The notes beneath the pieces are model-generated. The model saw only the letters and a program-made list of their open reading frames with translations, was not told where the DNA came from and searched no databases. Source: a virus. Taken from it: a stretch of 64,000 nucleotides of DNA. Made by a program: the position numbers and the translations under genes. Below are positions 33,521 through 40,739 of this stretch, piece after piece; the first letter of the stretch is position 1; every line of letters starts with the position of its first letter. The stretch is from the IMG/VR virus record IMGVR_UViG_3300036830_000392, positions 1-64,000 of that record. One strand, 5' to 3'.

Positions 33521-33978
33521 TGCGTCGCCTCACGAAGCACGCGGCACCAGCGCCGTTTCTGATCAGGCCGTTTGGCGGGTGCCCGTCGACGTGATGGGCG
33601 GTCATGCTCACCGCCGGCTGTGACGCCTTTGTCGGTGAAGTTCGCCGCGATCAGCGACGTCCCCGGCTCCTCAGGAAGCGTGTACGTCCACGCCTCGGTG
33701 TAACCCAGCGCCTTACCCGCGCGGCAGAGCGCGCCGTAAAGCATGGTGCAGGCGTTGTGATGGCCGGGGCACACCGCGATTCGCGTGATGACGAAACGTC
33801 CAGTACCCTGCCAGACGCGAGCTGGGTTGCCGGCGACGCCGACGCCGACCACGGACCGATCGGAGTCGACGACCGATGTCGCGAACAGGCCACCTTGAAG
33901 TTTCGGCAGATGCCGATGGGTCGCGGCGACGAAGCGTGCGGCGGCCTTTACGGTGCAGGGCCAGACCGAGAGCGTCAT
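33517..33978 (-). CDS. XF1762-family phage protein
   Basis: 153 residues. It opens MTLSVWPCTVKAAARFVAATHRHLPKLQGG and contains VVGVGVAGNPARVW, ITRIAVCPGHHNACTMLYGALCRAGKALGY and TYTLPEEPGTSLIAANF. This is the XF1762-like pattern with a GNAT-type acetyltransferase fold. Function is unknown. The Arg-rich C-terminus (SRRRAPAKRPDQKRRW) could bind nucleic acid. Confidence 0.8.
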   Translation of the reverse strand: MTLSVWPCTVKAAARFVAATHRHLPKLQGGLFATSVVDSDRSVVGVGVAGNPARVWQGTGRFVITRIAVCPGHHNACTMLYGALCRAGKALGYTEAWTYTLPEEPGTSLIAANFTDKGVTAGGEHDRPSRRRAPAKRPDQKRRWCRVLREATQ

Positions 33979-34268
33979 CTGACACCCGCCCGCGCGAACT
34001 CCCGAATCAGGTCGAGGCGCAGGCGCACGCGGACCAGATCCAGGTCGACGACGGTTCGCGCGCGGCGAAAGCGGGGGCGGTAGACGGCGGAGAGGCGCCG
34101 CTGGATGCGCTCGATGGCGGCGCGCTCGGCGGTAGACCCGGGGCGTAGGCGGGGAGGTCGCCCTTTTCCGGAGCTGTGCTTGGGGGTGGTTTTTCGGAGG
34201 GGCGAGTAATCCGCGGACCTACGATCCGCCGGACTGACCGTCTGGCTAAGTCCCGTGGCAATCGACAT
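33975..34268 (-). CDS. Hypothetical basic protein, first gene of replication operon
   Basis: 97 residues from ATG at 34268, preceded by TAGGAG five bases upstream, a strong ribosome site. Extensions further upstream have no such signal. The protein is Arg-rich: TPKHSSGKGRPPRLRPGS and IERIQRRLSAVYRPRFRRARTVVDLD. It may bind nucleic acid. It is the 5'-most gene of the minus-strand block that runs to 20130, next to the integrase. Confidence 0.68.
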   Translation of the reverse strand: MSIATGLSQTVSPADRRSADYSPLRKTTPKHSSGKGRPPRLRPGSTAERAAIERIQRRLSAVYRPRFRRARTVVDLDLVRVRLRLDLIREFARAGVR

Positions 34269-34460
34269 CGTAACTCCTACGGTTCCGAAAATCCTCGACG
34301 AACCCAGTCCCACCCGAAAACGTCGAATCGGCCAGATTTGCCAACCATGACGGGCTCGAGAGCTTTCGGGGAGGCTGCGGTCGTCGAGAATGATCGCTTG
34401 ATCATGGTTGGCCCGCGTACAGTCGCACGGCCGAAAACATGGCGTCAAGACGAAATAGAG
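34269..34460. repeat. Repeat-rich region beside integrase (candidate attP/regulatory region)
   Basis: A perfect 11-bp inverted repeat GCCAACCATGA (34340..34350) / TCATGGTTGGC (34402..34412) is present. CCGAAAA occurs three times in direct orientation (34285, 34314, 34431). The area separates the integrase stop from the replication operon start. Such sites could be integrase arm or core sites or operators. Without the bacterial junction, attP is not proven. Confidence 0.45.
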
Positions 34461-35555
34461 TCATCCCTCATTGTTTTTCGCTCGACGGGTACTAAATTCC
34501 CGCGCCGCTCGGGCGGGTGGTCGTCGCGGGCCCGCCGCGATCGCCTCGTCGTTCTTCGCCTTCATGAGATCGAGATCCGTCTCGTCGACGTGCATGTAGC
34601 GGCTGGCCTGGCTGAGGGTCACGTGGCCAGACGCACGCATCACCACCACCATCGGGTTCCCATTCTGAATCGAGCGCGTGATGTGCGTGTGGCGGGTGTC
34701 GTGATAGTGGACGTTCCCGTCTCCCTCGGCAGCTTCGAGTTTCGCATCTGCGCAGGCGCTGCGGAACAGATCCCAAAAGTACGTCTTGCCGAACGGCAGC
34801 CCGGTGTCCGAATTGGCAAAAACGTACTGGCTGAAGACCGAGCGCGGCAGTTCGTCGATGGCGTCGAGGGCGCGTTCGCTGAGCCGGGCAGATCGACTGC
34901 GCTTTGTCTTGGCGACGGTCCATGAGATCCGCACCCGACCGCTGTCCTCGATCTGCGACCACTTCAGATTGCGGACCTCGCTCTTACGCATGCCGCTGTC
35001 GATCGCGATCAGGATGAACGCGCGTAGCAAGACGTTCGAAAACGACAGCAGCTTCTCCAGCCCCTCGTCGCCGATCACCGTCTCGCGAGCCGGCCGCCCA
35101 CGTTCTTTCTTCACCCGAGCGAGAGGGTTCGCGTCGATCAGTTCCTGATCGACTGCCCAGTTCAGCATCGTCTTGAAGCGGACCAATTCCATGTTGCGGG
35201 TCGTGACGCTGGGGGCGGCGCCCAGGCGCGTGATCCGCTTGCGGCAGATCTGGTCCCGGTAGAACGCCCAGTCGGAACGGCGCATCTCGGTGACTTCCCG
35301 GTCGGCGAAGTGCTTCAGCGCCCATTTCATCAGGTCACGGACAGACGTGGCCCACGTCTCAGCCTCGAACGTCGGGTAGTAGAGCGCCCAGAGCCGGGAT
35401 ACCAAGAGGGGCTGCCTCGGCCGGGTTGGAATCGCCGCTGTGGCCCCCTGCGGCCCCATCCGTCCCACCATCTCGGTGAGCACCCGATTCTGCTCAGTCA
35501 GGGCGGCAATCTGCGCTTGAAACCCAAGCAGCAGTTGTTTTACGTCTTCGTCCAT
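34461..35555 (-). CDS. int: Tyrosine recombinase / integrase
   Basis: 364 residues. After an N-terminal coiled start and SAM-like core-binding domain, the catalytic domain has SGMRKSEVRNLKW (Arg190), AKTKRSRS (a catalytic Lys near 216), HDTRHTH (His285 and Arg288), ASGHVTLSQASRYMHVD (His311 and nucleophile Tyr320). All expected residues are present, so the enzyme looks active. It integrates and excises the phage by site-specific recombination. It lies just upstream of the repeat-rich flank 34269..34460. No recombination directionality factor is obvious. Confidence 0.95.
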   Translation of the reverse strand: MDEDVKQLLLGFQAQIAALTEQNRVLTEMVGRMGPQGATAAIPTRPRQPLLVSRLWALYYPTFEAETWATSVRDLMKWALKHFADREVTEMRRSDWAFYRDQICRKRITRLGAAPSVTTRNMELVRFKTMLNWAVDQELIDANPLARVKKERGRPARETVIGDEGLEKLLSFSNVLLRAFILIAIDSGMRKSEVRNLKWSQIEDSGRVRISWTVAKTKRSRSARLSERALDAIDELPRSVFSQYVFANSDTGLPFGKTYFWDLFRSACADAKLEAAEGDGNVHYHDTRHTHITRSIQNGNPMVVVMRASGHVTLSQASRYMHVDETDLDLMKAKNDEAIAAGPRRPPARAAREFSTRRAKNNEG

Positions 35556-35589
35556 ACAGTCGGGCGTGTGAGTGTCCCGCAGGACAAAA

Positions 35590-35680
35590 GCACTTGGAAC
35601 AGTCTGGAATTTCGGACAGTGGCGTAACTTATTGTCCTTCGCGCACTGTCATTTTCGACACCGTCACGAACCTGACGACG
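35590..35680. promoter_or_regulatory. Intergenic region with inverted repeat upstream of integrase
   Basis: GACAGTG (near 35620) and CACTGTC (near 35645) form a 7-bp inverted repeat with about 22 bp between, 60-90 bp upstream of the integrase start. The segment is less GC-rich than average. A repressor or excisionase site is plausible; promoter elements are not clear by eye. Confidence 0.35.
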
Positions 35681-35743
35681 GCATCCTGGAGCGGCCACTT
35701 GGGGGCGAAAGAGCACCGCGGCGAAGGAGTGAAACCGGTTTCA

Positions 35744-35998
35744 TCACCGCAACTTGTTTCGGGCGCCGCTGCGCGTCCGAGTTTTCGCGGCGCTCTTCTT
35801 CGGCCTCATCCGCATGCGGGCGCCGCGCTCGGTGATCCCGTCCCAGTGCCATGCATGGCCGTGTTGATCGACGAGAACGGCGTTCAGGACCGTTGGAGCC
35901 TTACCGGTGCCCTTGTATCGCGGATCGGACACTGCGACGACGGCGACGGCGACGAACTTAATGGTCCGCTGCGGGTGGGCGACGGGGGCGATCGGCAT
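35744..35998 (-). CDS. Small hypothetical basic protein
   Basis: 84 residues, start MPIAPVAHPQRTIKFVAVAVVAVSD. It contains YKGTGKAPTVLNAVLVDQHGHAWHW and a lysine/arginine-rich C-terminus (MRMRPKKSAAKTRTRSG). A phage repressor, nucleoid-type or minor DNA-binding role is possible. It lies between integrase and the regulator module. Confidence that it is coding is moderate. Confidence 0.5.
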   Translation of the reverse strand: MPIAPVAHPQRTIKFVAVAVVAVSDPRYKGTGKAPTVLNAVLVDQHGHAWHWDGITERGARMRMRPKKSAAKTRTRSGARNKLR

Positions 35999-36050
35999 GT
36001 TCCCTACATGGTACAGATGTGGGGAACACGGTCAACCTACATCTGGCGAC

Positions 36051-36422
36051 CTACGGCCTGTCGCGCCAGACGCGCCGGGGCACACCGTAGGCCGCGAGGG
36101 TGCGGCGCCATTCGGCGCGGGCCGGGCGGAAGTGATCGCCGCCGGCCCAAGCCTTCTTGATCTGGTCCGGCGAGGTCTTGCAGATGCTGGCGGCCGACGC
36201 GACTGTCAGACCGGCCATGAGGATGGCTTTGTGCGCGGGGTCCGGGTTGTCGCCCAGCTTGGTCAGCGCGATCCGCAGCGCCCGAATGTCGATCCCCGCG
36301 CTCGCCTCCGCCGCCGCCGCCGCCAATACCGCCGCGTCTGCCTTTTGGCGCAGACGTCGGGCGAGGCGCAGCGCCTTGGGATCCACGCCGGCACGGTAAC
36401 GCCGGGGATCCAGCACCGCCAA
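36051..36422 (-). CDS. Hypothetical helical protein
   Basis: 123 residues, start [27 protein letters not shown] long Ala-rich helix is followed by [23 protein letters not shown], a helix-turn-helix-like stretch, and [15 protein letters not shown]. It may be a DNA-binding factor. It lies 3 bp after the zinc-knuckle regulator and is probably in the same transcript. Confidence 0.6.
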   Translation of the reverse strand: MAVLDPRRYRAGVDPKALRLARRLRQKADAAVLAAAAAEASAGIDIRALRIALTKLGDNPDPAHKAILMAGLTVASAASICKTSPDQIKKAWAGGDHFRPARAEWRRTLAAYGVPRRVWRDRP

Positions 36423-36425
36423 TTT

Positions 36426-37829
36426 TTACAGGGCGACGGCGCCGCCCAGCGGGGAGTCGCGGTGCTCGGGCGGGTCTTCAACGTCGAGCGCGGCGGCCGA
36501 CTCCTTCGCGCCCACCAGGCCACGCACCTCGATTTGGCGGATGCGCTCGCGGGTCAGGTTCAGCGTCTGTGCGACAGCCTCCAACGTGATCCCCCCGCGG
36601 TCGGCCACGTCCAGGGTGCAGCTTTCGCGCATCTGCCCGACCTCTGCGTAATTGAATTTGATCGCCCCGCTGTTCTCGTCGACGTCGAGGAATAGGTTGT
36701 GGCGACAGCTGATGAACGGGCACGGGCGGATGCCGTTATTCTGGCAGTCGCCTCTGGTGCGCGGGCGAGCTGGCAGATCGCCAGGCTCCTCGTCGGGCTG
36801 GATGACACGCAGCGCCCGGCGGATCTCGCGGCGCATCTTGGCCGGGCTCTCGGTGAAGGGGCGGAAATCGCCATCAAACGCCGATTTATGCGATTCCTCG
36901 ACGTCGTTATGCGCCTCGGCCTCTATAAAATCCACGGGAGGCTCGTCGGCAACCAAGTCGGTCAGATCCGCCTCTTCGTCGCGGTCGACGAACACGGGCG
37001 GCGGCAGCGCCCGACGGTGGGACAGTTCGCCGGGGGCACGCTTCGGCTCACCGCCGAGCTGCGGGCACGTCTGGCGGCGGTGGCCGGGCTTGCGGCAGAC
37101 CGAGCAGCAGCGCTGGCCAGGCGCGGCCTTCTCGTTTTCGGCCCTCACTTGAGGCGGCAAAACGGGAACGGCTGGCGGCGCCGGAGCCGCCAGGCATGCG
37201 TCGTAGACGTCTTCCGGCGCGCCGGCGTCCGCCACCACCGGCGCCGCCACCAGGTCGACCAGTTCCGTCTCCACCGGCCGCAGCGGGCAGGTTTCCCGGC
37301 GGTGCCCAGGCTCGCGGCAGATGCCGCACCGGATCTGCGCCGGGCGCTTCGGCTTGATCGCCGGCGGTGGGACCCCGGGCCGGTCGGCCTTGAACTTGGC
37401 GCAGGTGACGATCTGATGGCCGGGTTCCTTGCACCACCCGCAGTGGCGGCCGCCCGGCGCCGGCTTCTCTGGACACTCTGGCATCCGATGGCCGAGGCGG
37501 CGGCAGCGCCGGCAGAGATCGGCGCGGGCGCGCATCGACGCTTCGCCGGGGTCGACGTCCGTCGGGCGAGCCGGACAGAGCCGCGCCACGTGACCGACCT
37601 CGCGGCACCATGCGCAGCGCTTCGGCTGGCGCTCGACCTCAGGACAGTTGCGCCGATCGTGGCCGGCGACACCGCAGCCGGTGCACGCGCGCGGGCTCGG
37701 CGGCAGCTCGACACGAAGGACTTCTGGATCCTCCGCGATCGTCGCTCCGGCCGACAGCCATGGGAACTTCTTGCGGAGCCATTCGATGCGACGGCTATCT
37801 GACGCAGGCGCGGCGCCATCGGCGGACAT
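36426..37829 (-). CDS. Six-zinc-knuckle protein with sigma-region-4-like C-terminus
   Basis: 467 residues. Six retroviral-type CCHC knuckles (C-x2-C-x4-H-x4-C) lie at residues 49-62, 72-85, 106-119, 130-143, 168-181 and 242-255, e.g. [14 protein letters not shown] and [14 protein letters not shown]. An acidic Pro-rich spacer follows. The C-terminus has [18 protein letters not shown] (residues 367-383) then [18 protein letters not shown] and [15 protein letters not shown], a sigma-70 region 4-like helix-turn-helix. It probably binds RNA or single-stranded nucleic acid and promoter DNA or polymerase. The gene is complete. Confidence 0.83.
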   Translation of the reverse strand: MSADGAAPASDSRRIEWLRKKFPWLSAGATIAEDPEVLRVELPPSPRACTGCGVAGHDRRNCPEVERQPKRCAWCREVGHVARLCPARPTDVDPGEASMRARADLCRRCRRLGHRMPECPEKPAPGGRHCGWCKEPGHQIVTCAKFKADRPGVPPPAIKPKRPAQIRCGICREPGHRRETCPLRPVETELVDLVAAPVVADAGAPEDVYDACLAAPAPPAVPVLPPQVRAENEKAAPGQRCCSVCRKPGHRRQTCPQLGGEPKRAPGELSHRRALPPPVFVDRDEEADLTDLVADEPPVDFIEAEAHNDVEESHKSAFDGDFRPFTESPAKMRREIRRALRVIQPDEEPGDLPARPRTRGDCQNNGIRPCPFISCRHNLFLDVDENSGAIKFNYAEVGQMRESCTLDVADRGGITLEAVAQTLNLTRERIRQIEVRGLVGAKESAAALDVEDPPEHRDSPLGGAVAL

Positions 37830-37884
37830 CGATCGGCACCCTACGCGCGAGGGGAGCGGACTCCAGATTCAGACGCCGGCAAGA

Positions 37885-38148
37885 TCAGGGCGGGGATTCA
37901 ATTCCATCGATCAGAATGTAAAGCCCCGTCGGAATCGGCCCTCGTCGCGGAATCGGTGGCACGGCCCCGTGGACTACTTTGACATCCCGAGTCCCGAGTC
38001 GTTCGGCGATGGCATCCAGATTTTCAAGAGAGATGTGGTCGACGTTCTTCGAAAGACAAACGTACATTCGTCCGTGATCGGATCGCGTGAAATGATGGAT
38101 CGCTGAATCCGGAAGAACCTCCCGCACGCCTCGCTCGGCTTCGCTCAT
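37885..38148 (-). CDS. Hypothetical protein
   Basis: 87 residues from ATG at 38148, which overlaps the ASCH-like gene stop as ATGA. MSEAERGVREVLPDSAIHHFTRSDHG, VCLSKNVDHISLENLDAIAERLG and VKVVHGAVPP may form a small alpha/beta domain. It ends GLYILIDGIESPP. No recognised family. Confidence 0.62.
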   Translation of the reverse strand: MSEAERGVREVLPDSAIHHFTRSDHGRMYVCLSKNVDHISLENLDAIAERLGTRDVKVVHGAVPPIPRRGPIPTGLYILIDGIESPP

Positions 38149-38559
38149 CGCTTCGGCTTCCCTGGCCCGCCCAGGTCGAAGTCCATCGCGAGCCCGTCCG
38201 GGCCGGGCGCGTAGTGGCCGAAGGCGCGCTCTTGTGTGCCGAGCCTTGGATCGTCGATCGGGAACTCGTCGCTGTCGGCGATCAGGCGTCCCCTCACCAT
38301 CGGTAGGCAGTCGACGATCTCGACCGTCCCCAACACCGCGCCGACCGGCAGATCGGCCGGCGTGTTGAATCCGAGGCGCGCGAGGGGCGCTGGCGAAAGG
38401 CTGGGTGAAACAAAGGTGCCGTTCGTCGATGTTCATCTTCGCGCTGGCGTGCACCGCGAGCGGGCCGCGGTGGGGCGTCGACCAGCTGCGCGTCTCGATG
38501 ATCTTGGCGCCGGCGACGAAAAGGGAGGCCCATGGCTGGCGGAGCGTGATGCATTTCAT
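38145..38559 (-). pseudogene. ASCH-domain gene with +1 frameshift
   Basis: The 5' part encodes MKCITLRQPWASLFVAGAKIIETRSW and RGPLAVHASAK, an ASCH-domain N-terminus. After TQPFASA the frame changes: the expected LARLGFNTPADLPVGAVLG and GTVEIVDCLPM, then ERAFGHYAPG, lie one base over. The break falls at four G's (38384..38387, CCCC on the coding strand). Removing one base would restore a ~138-residue ASCH protein ending at 38145. ASCH domains are thought to bind RNA. Either a real lesion or a homopolymer error is possible. Confidence 0.78.
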
Positions 38560-38822
38560 GGCTGCCGCTCCCAGTTGGAAAGTTCATCGACATCGACACG
38601 GTGATCGTAGTGGCTCCTCGATCCGAACTCCCGCAGCCAAACATCGCCCAGTCGCGACGCACCCGAGCAGAAGAATCGCCGCCCGCGCCAGGTCACGATC
38701 GGCATGTGCGACTCCAGCCATCGGTGGTCCTTGTCGAGCGCCGGCCGCCTGGCGTGTTCCAGGAATTCCTTCGCGATCGGGTCGGCGCGTTCGCTGTCCA
38801 GGTAGTCGTCGACGTGGGTCAT
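38556..38822 (-). CDS. Hypothetical protein
   Basis: 88 residues from ATG at 38822 (ATGA overlap with the Cys-rich gene). MTHVDDYLDSERADPIAKEFLEHARR, LESHMPIVTWRGRRFFCSG and LGDVWLREFG suggest a small alpha/beta protein. No family recognised. The stop overlaps the ASCH start. Confidence 0.62.
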   Translation of the reverse strand: MTHVDDYLDSERADPIAKEFLEHARRPALDKDHRWLESHMPIVTWRGRRFFCSGASRLGDVWLREFGSRSHYDHRVDVDELSNWERQP

Positions 38823-39043
38823 GCGCACTCCGAGTCATCATGGCCGTCGTGGCCGTGGTCGTTATAGAAAGGGTCATCGTCTTCCTCGTCGCAGCCGCAG
38901 ATGGCCTCGTCCTGCATCGAGTAGCCGTTGCCCGAGCAAAAATCGCAGGGACCCAGGACGTCGCGTCCGCTGGTGTTGCAGAAGAAGCATTCGACTTCTT
39001 CTGGCACAAACCTGATCTCCTCCTTGCAGTCGCCACAGATCAT
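38819..39043 (-). CDS. Cys-rich zinc-binding-like protein
   Basis: 74 residues from ATG at 39043. CGDCKEEIRF, VECFFCNTSG, GPCDFCSGNG and AICGCDEE give four CxxC or CxC pairs, like a DnaJ-type or rubredoxin-like zinc domain. The C-terminus is an acidic/His tail (DPFYNDHGHDGHDD). Likely structural zinc; function unknown. Overlaps the next gene by 4 bp. Confidence 0.65.
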   Translation of the reverse strand: MICGDCKEEIRFVPEEVECFFCNTSGRDVLGPCDFCSGNGYSMQDEAICGCDEEDDDPFYNDHGHDGHDDSECA

Positions 39044-39065
39044 TCGCCCACTCCGCGGTTGCTCT

Positions 39066-39332
39066 TCACCCGAACAAGCTCGCGCCGGGGGTTTGCCGAT
39101 AGAGCGCTTCCAGGTCGCGGACCGCCGCAAGATGGGCGTCGGCGATCTGATCCCAACCGTCGATCCGGGCCTGCTGCGCTCGGCGGTTCAGCGCAGAGAC
39201 CGCTTCAAGAAAGGCGGCGTTCCAGCCCTCGGCGGCGCCGGCGGCGCGCATCTGACGATCTCGCGCTTCGATCTTCGCGGCGTCGGCCTCGGGCGCCATC
39301 AGCTCGTGGGCGAATTCCAGTGCGGTGGTCAT
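39066..39332 (-). CDS. Hypothetical helical protein
   Basis: 88 residues. MTTALEFAHELMAPEADAAKIEARDRQMR, then WNAAFLEAVSALNRRAQQARIDGW and AVRDLEALYRQTPGASLFG. It is mostly helical and charged, with no enzymatic motif. It overlaps the Gp37/Gp68-like gene by 4 bp. Confidence 0.6.
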   Translation of the reverse strand: MTTALEFAHELMAPEADAAKIEARDRQMRAAGAAEGWNAAFLEAVSALNRRAQQARIDGWDQIADAHLAAVRDLEALYRQTPGASLFG

Positions 39333-40549
39333 CGGGGGAACTCCCTCGGCCAGTCGCCTGGTATCTCGGATAGGTCTCCGCCCTTGCGATCGCGGAGTAT
39401 CAATGGGTGATAAGCCGCGCGCAAAACGGCTGCCAACGCCTCGGCCTTGGCCTGCTCGATCGTCGGCTCAGTGTCGTTCTCGCCTCCGACGCCATTGCGA
39501 TCCCATGTGTGCCATGTCCCATTCGGCCAAACCGTTGCGGCGTGGCCTCCATCAGGGGCTTTCAAATGGAGTTCTCGCCTCCCCCGAATGTCGGTGAGAC
39601 ACGTCTCGGTCCAAGTGAATTGCTGGCCGTCGATGGGGCGGGACCCATACTGCTTCATGAACACGGACACGCCCGCCGCCTTGCACTGCTCAATGACCGA
39701 CCGCGCCCATGCCAGGTTAAACGGGCGCGCGCCGGGGCCCGACTCGCCGCCGATTACCAGCCAGTCCAGGTATGGACCCCGCGATGGAGAGCCCTGCGCC
39801 CAAGCAAAACATTGAGGGCAGGCCTTGCCGCCACCAGGGACCTCAACCGATCCAGTTCCGTCGCAGCGTCTACACCCGAGGTATGCACGAATATCTAGCG
39901 CGGCCAGCGCAGGCTCGTAACTCACCCACCGCACCGCAGCTGGCGTCTCCAGCAGCAGCGGGATCCGCTCGTCGGCGGTCGCCTGGTTTTCGACGGAGAC
40001 GCCCAGATTGACGTTGGGCAGCGGCCAGGGTGGTGTCGGCTGCTGGTTCGCGGCGAGCATCTCCTTGATGAGCCCGCGTCGGTTCGCGTGGATCATGCAT
40101 CCCGCGACGGCGTCGCATGGGGCCACGGTTCGATCTGGACCGACGAGGCCGCCGATCCACCCAAACCAATCCCGCATCCGCTGCGCCCGCTTCGTTAGCA
40201 CCTGGAACGTGTGTTGCGGTGCCGCCGCCATCACGCCGAAGACCGCCGCGATATCCTGATTGGTCAGCCCATCGTGAAAAAGGTCCGACATTGAGTTGAC
40301 GAAAATGCGCCGCGGTTTCTTCCAGCGCAGCGGGTCCGCCAGGTGTTCCGGGACCATCCGAACCTCGCCGGTCCAGCGCGCTCCGTTCTTCCCGATGCGC
40401 GCCAATCCTTCGTAGGGCAACCCGGGTCCGCTGAAGCGCGCCGCTACCTTCTCGGCGTAGCAGTTTTCGCACCCGGCCGAGACGCGCGTGCACCCGCGCA
40501 CCGGGTTCCAGGTGGCGTCGGTCCATTCGATCGACGTGTCGTTACCCAC
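39329..40549 (-). CDS. Gp37/Gp68-like DUF5131 protein (radical-SAM-like)
   Basis: 406 residues. SIEWTDATWNPVRGCTRVSAGCENCYAEKVA gives cysteines 20, 27 and 30 near the N-terminus, and RIFVNSMSDLFHDG with VLTKRAQRM are characteristic of phage DUF5131/Gp37-like proteins related to radical SAM enzymes. A later WLVIGGESGPGARPF and FMKQYG are conserved. A zinc-like CRRCDGTGSVE...CPQC insertion is present. The reaction is unknown, possibly nucleic-acid modification. Confidence 0.85.
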   Translation of the reverse strand: MGNDTSIEWTDATWNPVRGCTRVSAGCENCYAEKVAARFSGPGLPYEGLARIGKNGARWTGEVRMVPEHLADPLRWKKPRRIFVNSMSDLFHDGLTNQDIAAVFGVMAAAPQHTFQVLTKRAQRMRDWFGWIGGLVGPDRTVAPCDAVAGCMIHANRRGLIKEMLAANQQPTPPWPLPNVNLGVSVENQATADERIPLLLETPAAVRWVSYEPALAALDIRAYLGCRRCDGTGSVEVPGGGKACPQCFAWAQGSPSRGPYLDWLVIGGESGPGARPFNLAWARSVIEQCKAAGVSVFMKQYGSRPIDGQQFTWTETCLTDIRGRRELHLKAPDGGHAATVWPNGTWHTWDRNGVGGENDTEPTIEQAKAEALAAVLRAAYHPLILRDRKGGDLSEIPGDWPREFPR

Positions 40550-40739
40550 GGGTCGCCTCCACGATGCTATTCCAGTCGATGGCCTCGTCCTGGATTAGGG
40601 CTATGAAGTGATGCTCGCCATACTGAACTTGCATCCCGACATGCAGGGCCTTGGCGTTGTCCGCTTGCATCGCCATCGCGCGGATCATCGCGCGCGCAAC
40701 GGCGGCGTTTACTCTTGCAGCTTTCAATTCCTCACCCAT
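40542..40739 (-). CDS. Small hypothetical protein
   Basis: 65 residues, start MGEELKAARVNAAVARAMIRAMAMQA. A helix is followed by VGMQVQYGEHHFIALIQDEAIDW. It overlaps genes at both ends by 8 bp. No recognised family. Coding is supported by the tight overlap, though the length is small. Confidence 0.5.
   Translation of the reverse strand: MGEELKAARVNAAVARAMIRAMAMQADNAKALHVGMQVQYGEHHFIALIQDEAIDWNSIVEATRG

Noticed and set aside
35594-36160. Plus-strand open frame across the region upstream of the zinc-knuckle gene
   Set aside because: No motif, no ribosome site, and it overlaps more plausible minus-strand genes.
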